NCBI GenBank assembly: GCA_016716085.1
Contig: JADJWY010000009.1
Coordinates: forward strand, 124,001-188,000
Source: Hahellaceae bacterium
GTDB lineage: Bacteria; Pseudomonadota; Gammaproteobacteria; Pseudomonadales; Oleiphilaceae
Reading direction: 5' to 3'
Length of the DNA: 64,000 nt
Shown piece by piece: positions 42,401 to 50,759 of this stretch (the stretch's first letter is position 1; each line of letters begins with the position of its first letter). A model generated the notes under the pieces. It was given only the letters and a program-made list of their open reading frames with translations, was not told the DNA's origin and ran no database searches. A program made the translations under genes and the position numbers.

Positions 42401-45400
42401 TGTCTGCTCGACTTGGCTTGCTCGCCGGTAAAAGTTTTGGATTGGCGTCCACTTCGACCTGGTCTGCAGATAATCAGATCTTAAGTGTTTCGCTGTCTCA
42501 GGACTTTACCGTACAAGTCGGCGATGCAGTTTCCGTATCGACACTGAAGGGTCTTGCAGGAACATCCGCGATGGGGCAAAGCGCCCTGCCGGGTGTGGAT
42601 ACCGTTGCGCCAGTTCTGCAGGGCGTCGAGTGGGCCGACGTTGATCAGAACGGATTCCTCTCTGTGGGTGATCGTTATTCGTTTACCTTCGACAAAGCCA
42701 TGAATACGGCGACTATCGTGACCAATACCCGGCTTGCTTCGGCAAACCTGCAGGTAGAAACGGGCGCTCATTACGGTAATGCCAACCAGATTGAGTGGTC
42801 CAACGATCGTCAGCGAGTAACAGTTACCCTAGCTGACCGTTTCACGGTGGAAGGAAATGAAAAAGTTCAACCTTCCTCTTTTGTTACCGACGTTGCAGGC
42901 AATATTGCGACGGGCGCTGTCACGCTGAAGGGCCGTAATGACTCAGCCGCTTCCATTGTCGGAGTGACCTTTAATGATGCAGACTTCAATGGCCAGGTGA
43001 GTCTGGGTGACTACTATGTCTTCTCATTCAGCAAACCCATGAGCCCTAATGGCATTTCCAACAACACCACTGAAGCGAATCGGTATTTGTCTCCAGATGG
43101 TAAGCTTTATGGATCGCTCAACCAGATCGTCTGGAATGCCGATCAAACCGAATTGACGGTATTCATTACAGCAGGCTTTACCGTTAAAGGGCAGGAACGC
43201 ATTCAGCTCGGCAAATACCTCGTTGATCGTGATGGCAGTTCTGTCGTAGGGCAGGCCAGCCTGAATCTGAACGACGAAATCGCACCTAAACTGCTTGGGG
43301 TCAAGGCAGCGCAGCCAAATCCCGTACCCGCGAGCAGCGAATTCAAATTGGAATTTCAGTTTGATTCCGGCCTGGCCAAAGCGCCCGAAATCCTGCTGCA
43401 CAGTGGCTCGACCACTGTACAGGCGCCGCTGGGTGAACTGGTGGCTGGCAGTGGCGGTTCGCTTTACCGCACTGGCAAGATTGACCTGTCGATGTTTGGT
43501 TTGGCTGATATTTCGATTGATGTGACGGATGTTGAAGATATGTTTGCTAACGTTGCCGCGAACATGACAGATGTCTATCGTGTGAGAAAGCAAGCAGTGG
43601 CGCCCGTCGTGACGAGCCACAAGGCTGCGCCGATTATTAATACGGTGTTGACCAACCGGGTTACACTGAGTGGTATGAGGGCCAAGGGCACCGCCGTCAG
43701 AATCAACGATAAAGAGGTCGTTGAACTTGGCGACTCCAGTTGGTCGGCTAACATTGAAATTCCCCAAGGATCTTCAGTCTTTGCGATCACGCTGGTCGAT
43801 CGTGACGGAAACCAGTCAGCCGCAACGAAAATTCAGTTTTCGTTGGATACCACTGCCCCACGCATTGACAGCATTTCGCCATCAGACAACAGCTACATGC
43901 GCGAGCCTCCCTCACGCATTTCGGTTGGCTTTTCAGATGTCGGTAGCGGAATCAATCGTAATGACTCGATATTCCTGGTAACCAAAGATGGTGAGACCTT
44001 AGCGGGCGATTGGAACTGGCAATCAAACAAAGCCGAATTTGTGCCGGCAGAAACCTTGCCGGAAGGCGACTACCGAGTGGTTGTGCTATTGACGGATCAG
44101 GCGGGCCGCCAGTCAGGAACGGCTGTTTATCGCTTCGGTATAGACCGGCAGGCCCCCGCAATGCCAGGCCTGCAGATCGCGGAAGACCGGGTGGCGACAG
44201 GAAAAGTTGTCATTTCAGGAACCAAGGGGGGATACGATGCGATCAAAGTGAATGGCTACACATTAGTAGAACATACACCCTCTTTGTCCTGGTCAGCTGA
44301 ACTTACCCTTGCACTGGGCGAAAACAAGCTGGAAGTCACGGCAGTTGACCGTGCTGGCAATGCCAGTGCGCCGGTATTGGCGACGATCACACGCGATGAA
44401 AGTGTGCCAGGGCCAGTGGCGATTACCGCTAAAGGGGATCTTGATGGCACCCGGATTAAACTTGACTGGTCGAATTACAACGAAGCAGCGCAAGGGGGCG
44501 ATATCGCGAGTTACGATATCTACTTGAGCGAAGCCGCATTCTCAAACACCCGGGCCGCCCAACGTGTGCGCAGTGTGCTGAATGGAAGTAAAGGCGTTGA
44601 AATTGGCGGCTTGACTCGAAATCGCGTGTATTACATCGCGGTGGTGGCTCGTGACCGAACCGGGCTGGTCAGTAGCGACGTCAGTGCTGTCAGCGTAACC
44701 ACCCAGGATAAGGTTGCACCTGACAACGTCACTAACCTGAGCTCCAGCGCCAAGTCCGGCAGCGTAACCGTAAGTTGGATTAAATCCGCATCAGCCGATG
44801 TAAAAGGCTATCGTGTCTATTCGGGCAGCGAACGGGTAACGGAACTCACCGACCCCTATGCCCAAAGCTATACGCTTTCTAATTTAACCAGCGGAACCGC
44901 CTACCGGATCAAAGTGACAACACTCGACCTGTCGGGCAATGAAAGCGTTGGATTGCTTATCGATGCGGCTACCATTCTGGCCAATCCTGTCGTTGCCTCG
45001 GTAGAGCCACTGCAAGGGGGCGCCAGAATTAACTGGCAGCCGGTGGAACCTGCAGCTTTTGTAAAACAGTACAATGTCTATGTCTCTTCGGCGGCGTTTT
45101 CAGACGTCTCTCTTTTGCCGGTTAAGGCGCAGGCAGCCAAAGGCGCGACAAGTGCTCAGGTCACGGGGCTGACCAACGGCCAGACCTATTACGTTGCAGT
45201 AGCGACCGTCAATACCTCGGGCGCAACAGACCGTCAGGTGACGGCTCATGCGGTCACACCGGCCAAAGATACCGTTGGCCCAGTATTGGGCGAGTTTAAA
45301 CTGGGTTCAACGGCGCTCGTTAACGGTGTCAGTTTGGAACGCTCTGGCCCGCTTGAGTTAGTCGCGTCCGACACCGGTGGAATGAGTCGTGTTGAGTTTT

Positions 45401-48400
45401 ATGCGAACGATCAGTTAATCAAAATCGACTCGGGTGATAAGGCTCGATTCCAGGCATTCTGGGATCTCACCAAAGCAGATGGCAGTCAGCAAACACTAAC
45501 AGCTAAAGCCTATGATAAATATGAAAATGAGTCGTCTGTCTCTGCATTAGTCAGCATTGCGCTCACCCAACCGGGCATCCCCACCATTGAAGAGCCCTTG
45601 CACCAAAGTAAGGTCGGTAAAGCGCAAGTCATCGTCAAAGGCAAATCAGATCCGAATTCACGGGTGCAGATTTTCCTTAATGGTTCCCCGCTGGCCAAAG
45701 AAACCAATGCTGATGCCAATGGGCAATATGAAATGGCCGTTAATCTGGTCGAGGGTAATAATAGCCTCTCCGCCAAAGCGGCCTACCCGGGCAAAACCGT
45801 CTGGAGTAGCGAAAGCCCGGCCTCTGTGGTCATGCTGGATAGCACCCTGCCGCAACAGCCGGTCGGCCTTGTTGCCGCCGCGGAAGCAAATGGTTATGTG
45901 CGTTTAACCTGGGCCGTGATGAACAGCAATGCGATTGAAGGATTCTATGTTTATCGCGCAAGTAGCCCGTTCGAATCGATAGAATCGGCGGTACGCGTTA
46001 ATGCCAAGCCGCAGAAAGATATCATGCTGCTGGATAAGCCAGACACCGAAGGTCGCTATTACTATCGCGTCACCGCAGTAAATGCACTGAATATTGAAAG
46101 TAAACCCTCTGCAATGGTTGAGGCCCTGGCCGATAAGACTGCGCCCACCGTGCTGAGCATCCATTACCAGCCACAGGGTAATACGGATCCAGAAACAGGG
46201 CGCGTGGCACCGGGCACTGTAATTGTGACCGTCGAGTTCAGCGAAGCACTCAGAACCAAGCCATTTTTCTCCTTCAACCGTGAAGGGGGCACGCCTCTAT
46301 TACTTGAGCTTACCCAACGCTATGGCAAGCCAACTCAATACGAAGGTTACCTACAGGTGCAGAAAACAACTCCGTCGGGACTCTACTATGCCTATGCCGT
46401 GGCACATGATGCCGCCGGAAACCGTGGCGCAGCCAGCGGTTCGAGTGATATTCCTGAAGGTGCCACGCTGTTGTTGGATACAGAAGGGCCTCAACTGGCC
46501 CTGTTGGCGATCGATCGGACAGATCCTATCAACAATAACCCAGATGCCAACGGTCAGTACGCGAAATTGGCCCTTACTCTGAGCCTGTCAGAAGCGCCTA
46601 GAGAGGGTTCACAGCCCTTACTGGTACCCAGAATCGATAATGCAGTCATACCTGGATTTTCGGGCGGAGTGAGCCTGACCGCCAGTGGCGCTTCGCAAAA
46701 TCTTGAGTGGCACGGTACGCTAAATCTACCCGCTTCGGCAGGCCAGAATGCAAATGGTCAGCCCGGCGTTTCGACCTTGAGTTTCACCTATCAGGCTGAA
46801 GATGACCTCGCCAATCGCTCAGATAAAATTCTCGCGGGCGCACAATTCCAGGTCTACCAGGGTGAATTGCCACCGTTGGCGGTACCGGCTGAGCTTAAAG
46901 CCGTCGCCAAACCGGCGGGCTGGGTTGAGTTGAGCTGGAAAACCGTACCCGGTGCCGTGGGCTACATCCTGTATCGAAAAGGGCCTGGAAGCGATTGGCA
47001 AGCGCTTGATGCCCTCAACCAGCGGCTGAATTCCCCTCTCATCACCCAGGTAACTGATGGCGCGCTGGCGGATGGGCAATACGAGTATGCGATAGCCAGT
47101 GTCCGTGAACTTGATGGCAAGACCTCGGTCAGCAATCGCTCACCAGCCGTCGTTGTCGTGGCCGATGCCTCCGCTCCTCCTGCCCCCACTGCGCTTGCGT
47201 TGGAACTGGGCGGCCCGGGAATCTACGCTAAATGGACTGCACCCGCGGGCACGGGCCTGACCTATAACGTCTATCGCTTGAATACTGACGATGGTGAAGC
47301 GGTCGATCTGACCGGTCTGACGCCTATTATGTCCCGGATCAGCGCGGCACCCACAGATTGGGGTTTGGTCGACAACCGACCCTCACCCAATCATCACACC
47401 TATGTCGTCACTGCCGTCGACGCGGCAGGTAACGAGTCGTTACCCTCGGCACCCGCCTACCTGAACTTTGGCTTGCTGCCGGTCAGTGGTTTGCAAATCA
47501 ACCTGCCAATGAATGGATTGCCAACCCTGAAATGGACCCACTCCGGTCAGGCGATTCAGGGCTTTAATGTGTACTACCTTGATGGCCCGAGCGCCAATGA
47601 GGTTGCCACGAAGATTAACAGTTCGCCGATAGCGGCCAGTGAATACATTGATCATCGCTATAACGGTGGTTTGCCTTCGATCGGTGCCTCGCAGAGCCGT
47701 CTCTATCGTGTCACTGCAATAGATGCCGCGAACAAGGAAAGCAAGGCGCATGATCTCTTACTACCGGCCTTAAGTGTACAACTGGCGCCTTCGAAAGATC
47801 CGGCGGAAGCGGAACAGCTCATTCATCGGGGAGTGATGAACCGCCTTTACTTCGATGTGACGAATGCAGGTAATACGGCAATCGAAAACCTGACGCTGGA
47901 CATCGTACTTGATGTAGGCGGTAAGTCTCAGATCCACCATTCAGAGCCTTTCATGGTAGGAGCACAGTCAACCCAGTCTGTGCCGGTTGTAGTGGGCGGT
48001 TATCCTGAACTCGAGGCCTACAGCCTGATCAAAATGAACCTGGTGTGGAAGCCTCAGTCGGGTGATCAGGTGTCGCTCGCTCAGGAAAGCTATATTGATG
48101 TACGCGATGGTGGGCTCGTGATTTCGCTGGATCCTCAGGAATTCACCCGAGGTGCTACCGGTAAGGTACGGTTCAGCGTTGAAAATACCAGTGTGGTTGC
48201 AACAGACCTCTGGACTGCGACCCAGTTCGGCGCCAGTTTCCAGGATTCACCGGAAATGCGCTTCCAGTTAGAAGACCGCAAGGGCAATGTCCTGTCGTCT
48301 GTGCCTTTTAAGCAGTTCACACAGGGGGTTATCTCCACTGCGTCCAGGCAGTTTGTAGCCCGAATCGAAGCGGGTAAAACCTTTACCTCGGAAACGACCC

Positions 48401-50727
48401 TCATCCCGGTGCCCGAAAATGCGCCAGATAATGTCTTTGTCCGGCTGATCATCGATCAGGTGCATTATCAATTAGGGCGCGATACGCATGTGGCGCTGGG
48501 CGGAACCCAAACCACGCATGCGGTTACCTTGCTGGAAACACCCTACTACGGGCAACTGAGTGGCATCACACCAAATGATGTGATCGGGCAGCAGAAGGTT
48601 GTGATAACCGGTAAGGCGATTGCACGGCAGACGGGGCTTCCCGTTCCCTATTCGCCTTTGGATATCGTTTTCAGTGTGCGTGGCTTTGAGCAGAAAAAAC
48701 GAGTCATTACCGACAGTCAGGGGGCCTTCTCATATCAATATACGCCAGGGGATCAGGAAACCGGGCGGTATCGTGTGTCGATTGTGCATCCTGCACTTCT
48801 GGAACGGCCTGCTCACGGAGAATTTGTGATTCATGGTTTGGCCGAGGCCGCGTTTGAGGAGAAATTTATCCAGATACCGGTCAACTACCGTCGCAATGTG
48901 GATCTGAATGTAACGGCGGGGCAGGCATCGGATATTACCAATCTGCGCCTGGTCTACGTGTCTGCCAGTGGAAATCCGAACGACCCCTTGCCAGAGGGGC
49001 TAAGTATGGCGTATCCGGAAGGACTCAATCTGGCGGCAGGCGAGTCGGGTAAAATACGTGTCAGCATCGGGGCTTCTCAGCTGGGGTATGGCCTGCTGCG
49101 CTTTAAGCTGGTGGCAGACAACATTGAAGGGCCGCTGACCTATGTCGACCTGGATTTTGCGGTGGCCAACGCAGTGCCGAGTCTTGTTGCGGCGCCGAGC
49201 TATTTGCAGTTTGGGGTCGTCAAGGGCGCGATCGCTGATGACACGATTACCTTGACGAATAATGGATTGGTCGATTTGATAGAAGGGCGACTGTGGATTA
49301 CTGCGGACAAAGCGGGTAACCAGCCTGCCCCTGCCTGGATCAGCCTGGGCAGTAGCCCGGCCGTTGACCGTATGCGCGTTGGCGAGGAACGCAAGGTTCG
49401 CGTGAATGTCGCTCCGGGTGATTCAGTGGTACCAAATACCTTCACCTACTGGCTGCAAGTGGAAGGCGAAAACTTCGAACGCGCCCAATTGCCCCTTTAT
49501 GTGACCGTGCCGAATATTTCAGCCAACGACATCGTTACCGATGCCGCTGGCAATAAAGTGATCGGGCGGGGCAATCTCTACTTCCATGTGGCGGATATCT
49601 ATACCGGCACGGGTGTTCCCAACCCGATACCGGGCGTCTCGAATGCCCAGATTACGGTGCGGCATGAACAGTTGGCCAATACGACGTTCAGTGTTAAGAC
49701 CAACACGCTTGGGGAAGTGGATCTGACCAATATTCCGGCCGGTCGCTACACCTATCAAGTGTCGGCATTTGACCATGTTGAGAAAACGGGCAAGGTCACC
49801 GTTAAACCGGGGCTTACCCAAGCCGAAAGTGTGCTGCTGGAAAATCAGCTCATTTCCTACGAATGGGTGGTTGAAGAGCTGCCGTTAACCGATTCCTACG
49901 AGCTGGTGTTGAAGCCCAAGTACGAAACGGATGTACCTGCTGCGGTGTTGATCTTTGATCCTGGCACCGTCTTTTTACCGGATATGAAGGCGGGTGATGT
50001 GTATTTAGGCGAAGCCAAACTAACCAACCGTGGTTTGGTTGAAGCGGTCGATCTGGCGCTCAACATCGAAGTGGATGCCGCCATGGTCAAGATCGAGTAT
50101 TTGAACCGCTTGCCAGACCGCCTGGCTGCAGGCGAATCGATTCTGATGCCTTATCGTATCATCGCGTTGCAGAATTTTGCGGTGATGGAGGAAGGTGATG
50201 CCAGCGGCGGCGGTTCAACAGGCACCTCCTCTGTGACTGGCGTTAGAACCAATGTGACCACGGTCGTCAGACCCACGGGAGGAGGTTCACGCACCTCGAC
50301 TACCGGCAGTCTGGGGCGTACTACCGTGTCGGGTGGCTATCAGTGTTCACGGGGTTATGTCAGCACCCAGTCCAACGGGCTTGAAGTACGTACCAGCGGT
50401 AATCGCCGTGGTGGTTTTGGCGGAAGTTCGGGTAAAGGCGGCTCTGGACATGGCACCGGTTGGGGTGGCGGCGGTTGGGGTGGCGGCGGTGGTGGCCTTG
50501 GCTGGGGCGGCAGTCGTGGTCGTGGTATCCGCGGTAGCATTGACTGGGGCGGCGGTGGAGGCAGCGGAGGCGGTGGAGGCAGCGGCTGGTCTGGCGGTGG
50601 TGGCAGCATCGGCGGTGGGTCATCCTGCGGGGCCAGCGCGAGTATTGCGCCCATTTATGTAGAGGTTGCAGGGGTCGTATTTGCGTTTCCTCGAACGCCA
50701 GGATTAGAAACGCCATGTGGAAGGTAG
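36475..50727 (+). CDS. C-terminal part of the giant beta-helix/fibronectin III protein (IS-separated)
   Basis: 4,750-codon open frame. The first 39 codons are IS sequence; native coding resumes at 36592 (NLTIDKSKTLVVNPG). Beta-helix modules fill about 36.6-39.2 kb and 40.2-41.8 kb, with NWWG at 38716 and NWWD at 41716; two fibronectin III domains lie between them (39.48-40.1 kb). Three EF-hand-like repeats follow (42.3-43.3 kb), then Ig-like domains (43.6-44.4 kb), fibronectin III domains (44.4-47.75 kb), CARDB-like and carboxypeptidase-regulatory-like domains (47.8-50.1 kb) and a glycine-rich tail. No signal peptide or native start remains, so any product would stay in the cytoplasm. The frame is still free of stops and shifts, which suggests recent IS insertion or a reversible state. 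Confidence 0.85.
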   Translation: MALTAAKSGRKTRFTHFFEIKLSTNRSGLKIHRIIQTFPNLTIDKSKTLVVNPGTEIRLAPTVKISVNGRIELLGTDTSRVILTGQKAGDNKADYWGGIEFLSGATGLIRHALLEKGGRRAFIYSPILTANLAKLDLNNMTIRKGVSGAEFTDSGVIMADSVITVTETDALSIKGNAGSYQVFNSEFSQSNNGINISGANAVFKGNSFKSNRNYGALAGDTATGVSFEQNSFVGNKIPLKTPFTITPSEEDNNIFEGNNEQIIEIASGTRTTDLALNFSRYRVLGLATSQEGTSFAIKPGVTLQFSDSAIYAKGLFAAEGTPQNPVIFTSTSDLNPLAIETTPSLLALRAKPGGALTISKGSRLSKIKHAVFKVVAINIVDTDMLLDQVNSLASKTASLSVTGKARILNSRFTYSQGAYGVSLNGPVQFEANQVSDSPGDGIRVMGAAPILLNNTIENNAGYGVNASGSGAPILRDNTITGNQRSLVLPIVAMPNPEDNNVLKSNRESVIELRGCDQALPRDLSLINYGEAHAEPATIYVVDGELCISGGKKLSILEGAIFKFKGATSLLKIVAPSTLQVSGSAEKPVVFTSHKDDSYGGDTNSDFRLTSPAANDWQGILLQTPGSVTTVFDHAIIRYANIGINSIGSLTLTNATLSNSVRGLAKVSFSSPDTADVRVENSRIYGNTGDGIYFDGKSLLIDNTYIMGNRVTGVSVAKGAARIANSYLFANGQFGVKNTTSTEIDATGNWWGAVEGPASGNVGSGDSLSGPVKYTSTVTGIKKDGPSYVLYKPGQSTYRKYGVGSVIWTPDTSGGNLKVSGLSDSSSYQMLSAYSVSDSDATAEVKASNGTVLDPKWKVNNAAIYGTTLPLDVTQLGNLDVRVGTEKASTKLSEVLLVENLSAEGEGPQVTILTPDNGYRGNVKSLRISGTALASDSRVESVLVGIQKSGQQTLWHPAGYDPASKKWQMNLAIQSGEYTLVAKATDEKGRSTLSQNQVAFYIDTVSPPAVAGLKGNGVQSGVLLSWMRSGDDGYGANDVADYKIYRSQDNVGFSLSGNVLAGVTQFTDTTAAKDIGYYYYVDTYDRYGNTGRSATIGPVKAASATDTVPPENIRDLRATVNVLPDGTFFARLAWTGSLNSQADLVGYTIQSTKDEWSSFGANAPSFNDNNRVFVSSTANSAQLQGLIKYQNYKVRIKAVDAAGNESSGVEVAINTSEDSNTVVELTGPLQGLVQLPPATYKVSSRLQVPSSAELRILAGAVIKFAPSAGIDVEGVLDIRGVEANPVVLTSVKDDSFGLDLTPGQQTQGKSGDWSNIKVTATGKARVSSALVRFGGGSAKAMLEAYSARLAVNQSQFEYSATAGAYGEISQTGWSLAYRNSTFRSNAQDGITLFRSPLAPIDDSAEMILPEITGNRIQANGTGLRSNVEVLLVENELGGNLGSALEFYGYLWKFANDCKQIAANQIVNNGAIGALPVCMTPDATNLIYGNTREFVTLLNTAEIIQPIHLRRFLKDGQPTLTTYLDSSSLDMVVKSGGKLSVDAGVVYKSMGSRGIVVSGGTLDIQGRTDMPVYFTSTNDQSVGTKINDSVNSSAKRGDWVGLQLLSSDPQLKSRIRNLEIRFAGLPAKNKSADTAAGVVITSEHDIDGLRIANSANDGISVNAVATSLKNLVVTDSTRNGLVLAYALYSAPLKSLVEFATFQGNGQHGVAVMGDNSTANTVDIRNASFIRNGGNAINSVGSKVTLNAANNWWDSETGPNYDKITPIGAGGKIISAGVATVEPFLTQPPYSYSYVDFAAPAANRSGEDFQVTADGVGFNDWASSANDDPRTVVRKQSGDLLVALANLDPQKRYRMRLGLYNGGSAASAIQILSRNEEPLAMPSKVTKDVIGIDLALPTALYASGETGFLLRQKEAANSSVELANLFVYEDRGASQKPQLVNIRYSDVDGSQTLTPGDKYEFEFSRPIDVLAYAKDSRPVSARLGLLAGKSFGLASTSTWSADNQILSVSLSQDFTVQVGDAVSVSTLKGLAGTSAMGQSALPGVDTVAPVLQGVEWADVDQNGFLSVGDRYSFTFDKAMNTATIVTNTRLASANLQVETGAHYGNANQIEWSNDRQRVTVTLADRFTVEGNEKVQPSSFVTDVAGNIATGAVTLKGRNDSAASIVGVTFNDADFNGQVSLGDYYVFSFSKPMSPNGISNNTTEANRYLSPDGKLYGSLNQIVWNADQTELTVFITAGFTVKGQERIQLGKYLVDRDGSSVVGQASLNLNDEIAPKLLGVKAAQPNPVPASSEFKLEFQFDSGLAKAPEILLHSGSTTVQAPLGELVAGSGGSLYRTGKIDLSMFGLADISIDVTDVEDMFANVAANMTDVYRVRKQAVAPVVTSHKAAPIINTVLTNRVTLSGMRAKGTAVRINDKEVVELGDSSWSANIEIPQGSSVFAITLVDRDGNQSAATKIQFSLDTTAPRIDSISPSDNSYMREPPSRISVGFSDVGSGINRNDSIFLVTKDGETLAGDWNWQSNKAEFVPAETLPEGDYRVVVLLTDQAGRQSGTAVYRFGIDRQAPAMPGLQIAEDRVATGKVVISGTKGGYDAIKVNGYTLVEHTPSLSWSAELTLALGENKLEVTAVDRAGNASAPVLATITRDESVPGPVAITAKGDLDGTRIKLDWSNYNEAAQGGDIASYDIYLSEAAFSNTRAAQRVRSVLNGSKGVEIGGLTRNRVYYIAVVARDRTGLVSSDVSAVSVTTQDKVAPDNVTNLSSSAKSGSVTVSWIKSASADVKGYRVYSGSERVTELTDPYAQSYTLSNLTSGTAYRIKVTTLDLSGNESVGLLIDAATILANPVVASVEPLQGGARINWQPVEPAAFVKQYNVYVSSAAFSDVSLLPVKAQAAKGATSAQVTGLTNGQTYYVAVATVNTSGATDRQVTAHAVTPAKDTVGPVLGEFKLGSTALVNGVSLERSGPLELVASDTGGMSRVEFYANDQLIKIDSGDKARFQAFWDLTKADGSQQTLTAKAYDKYENESSVSALVSIALTQPGIPTIEEPLHQSKVGKAQVIVKGKSDPNSRVQIFLNGSPLAKETNADANGQYEMAVNLVEGNNSLSAKAAYPGKTVWSSESPASVVMLDSTLPQQPVGLVAAAEANGYVRLTWAVMNSNAIEGFYVYRASSPFESIESAVRVNAKPQKDIMLLDKPDTEGRYYYRVTAVNALNIESKPSAMVEALADKTAPTVLSIHYQPQGNTDPETGRVAPGTVIVTVEFSEALRTKPFFSFNREGGTPLLLELTQRYGKPTQYEGYLQVQKTTPSGLYYAYAVAHDAAGNRGAASGSSDIPEGATLLLDTEGPQLALLAIDRTDPINNNPDANGQYAKLALTLSLSEAPREGSQPLLVPRIDNAVIPGFSGGVSLTASGASQNLEWHGTLNLPASAGQNANGQPGVSTLSFTYQAEDDLANRSDKILAGAQFQVYQGELPPLAVPAELKAVAKPAGWVELSWKTVPGAVGYILYRKGPGSDWQALDALNQRLNSPLITQVTDGALADGQYEYAIASVRELDGKTSVSNRSPAVVVVADASAPPAPTALALELGGPGIYAKWTAPAGTGLTYNVYRLNTDDGEAVDLTGLTPIMSRISAAPTDWGLVDNRPSPNHHTYVVTAVDAAGNESLPSAPAYLNFGLLPVSGLQINLPMNGLPTLKWTHSGQAIQGFNVYYLDGPSANEVATKINSSPIAASEYIDHRYNGGLPSIGASQSRLYRVTAIDAANKESKAHDLLLPALSVQLAPSKDPAEAEQLIHRGVMNRLYFDVTNAGNTAIENLTLDIVLDVGGKSQIHHSEPFMVGAQSTQSVPVVVGGYPELEAYSLIKMNLVWKPQSGDQVSLAQESYIDVRDGGLVISLDPQEFTRGATGKVRFSVENTSVVATDLWTATQFGASFQDSPEMRFQLEDRKGNVLSSVPFKQFTQGVISTASRQFVARIEAGKTFTSETTLIPVPENAPDNVFVRLIIDQVHYQLGRDTHVALGGTQTTHAVTLLETPYYGQLSGITPNDVIGQQKVVITGKAIARQTGLPVPYSPLDIVFSVRGFEQKKRVITDSQGAFSYQYTPGDQETGRYRVSIVHPALLERPAHGEFVIHGLAEAAFEEKFIQIPVNYRRNVDLNVTAGQASDITNLRLVYVSASGNPNDPLPEGLSMAYPEGLNLAAGESGKIRVSIGASQLGYGLLRFKLVADNIEGPLTYVDLDFAVANAVPSLVAAPSYLQFGVVKGAIADDTITLTNNGLVDLIEGRLWITADKAGNQPAPAWISLGSSPAVDRMRVGEERKVRVNVAPGDSVVPNTFTYWLQVEGENFERAQLPLYVTVPNISANDIVTDAAGNKVIGRGNLYFHVADIYTGTGVPNPIPGVSNAQITVRHEQLANTTFSVKTNTLGEVDLTNIPAGRYTYQVSAFDHVEKTGKVTVKPGLTQAESVLLENQLISYEWVVEELPLTDSYELVLKPKYETDVPAAVLIFDPGTVFLPDMKAGDVYLGEAKLTNRGLVEAVDLALNIEVDAAMVKIEYLNRLPDRLAAGESILMPYRIIALQNFAVMEEGDASGGGSTGTSSVTGVRTNVTTVVRPTGGGSRTSTTGSLGRTTVSGGYQCSRGYVSTQSNGLEVRTSGNRRGGFGGSSGKGGSGHGTGWGGGGWGGGGGGLGWGGSRGRGIRGSIDWGGGGGSGGGGGSGWSGGGGSIGGGSSCGASASIAPIYVEVAGVVFAFPRTPGLETPCGR
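36590..36593. repeat. Target-site duplication CTAA, right copy
   Basis: Right-hand copy of the 4-bp duplication flanking the IS. Joining the left flank to the sequence after this copy restores the reading frame exactly. Confidence 0.88.
42284..43290 (+). repeat. Three tandem domains with EF-hand-like loops inside the giant protein
   Basis: Three copies of about 112 residues, spaced about 336 bases. Each begins with a calcium-loop-like motif: DVDGSQTLTPGD (42301), DVDQNGFLSVGD (about 42637) and DADFNGQVSLGD (about 42975). A YxFxFxKPM-type strand follows each, and later an NQI-W strand and an FTV strand. The loops resemble dockerin or bacterial EF-hand loops, but each stands at the start of a beta-rich, Ig-like domain instead of in a helical pair. 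Confidence 0.75.
50200..50640 (+). repeat. Glycine-rich low-complexity tail of the giant protein
   Basis: About 145 codons rich in Gly with Ser, Arg and Trp (units like GWGGGGWGGGGGG and GGGGSGGGGGSGW). At DNA level it is a run of GGC/GGT repeats. Three cysteines flank or follow it (YQCSRG, SSCGAS and the final PCGR). The tail ends 6 codons after a short hydrophobic stretch (IYVEVAGVVFAFP). It may be a flexible or adhesive surface linker. Confidence 0.8.
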
Positions 50728-50759
50728 TTAAAAGATTTGTGTATTTTGGGTACAAGGAA

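Larger units (their letters stand above)
32344..50727 (+). pseudogene. Giant secreted multi-domain protein gene, interrupted by an IS5-type element
   Basis: This entry describes the ancestral gene. Removing 35433-36593 (the element plus one CTAA copy, 1,161 bases) joins GCT to AAT in frame and gives one ORF of about 5,740 codons with a signal peptide. Order: signal peptide; a series of about seven beta-helix modules, three ending in NWWG or NWWD and followed by a roughly 130-residue beta domain; interspersed fibronectin III domains; three EF-hand-like repeats (42.3-43.3 kb); Ig-like domains; at least seven more fibronectin III domains; CARDB-like and carboxypeptidase-regulatory-like domains; and a glycine-rich tail. 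This is the architecture of a giant surface or secreted adhesin-type protein. It is now split and presumably not functional unless the element leaves. Confidence 0.85.

Noticed and set aside
50355..50654. Minus-strand ORF with proline-rich protein opposite the glycine-rich tail
   Set aside because: It is the antisense image of GGC/GGT repeats. The plus frame continues a 4,700-codon protein, so the proline ORF has no independent support.
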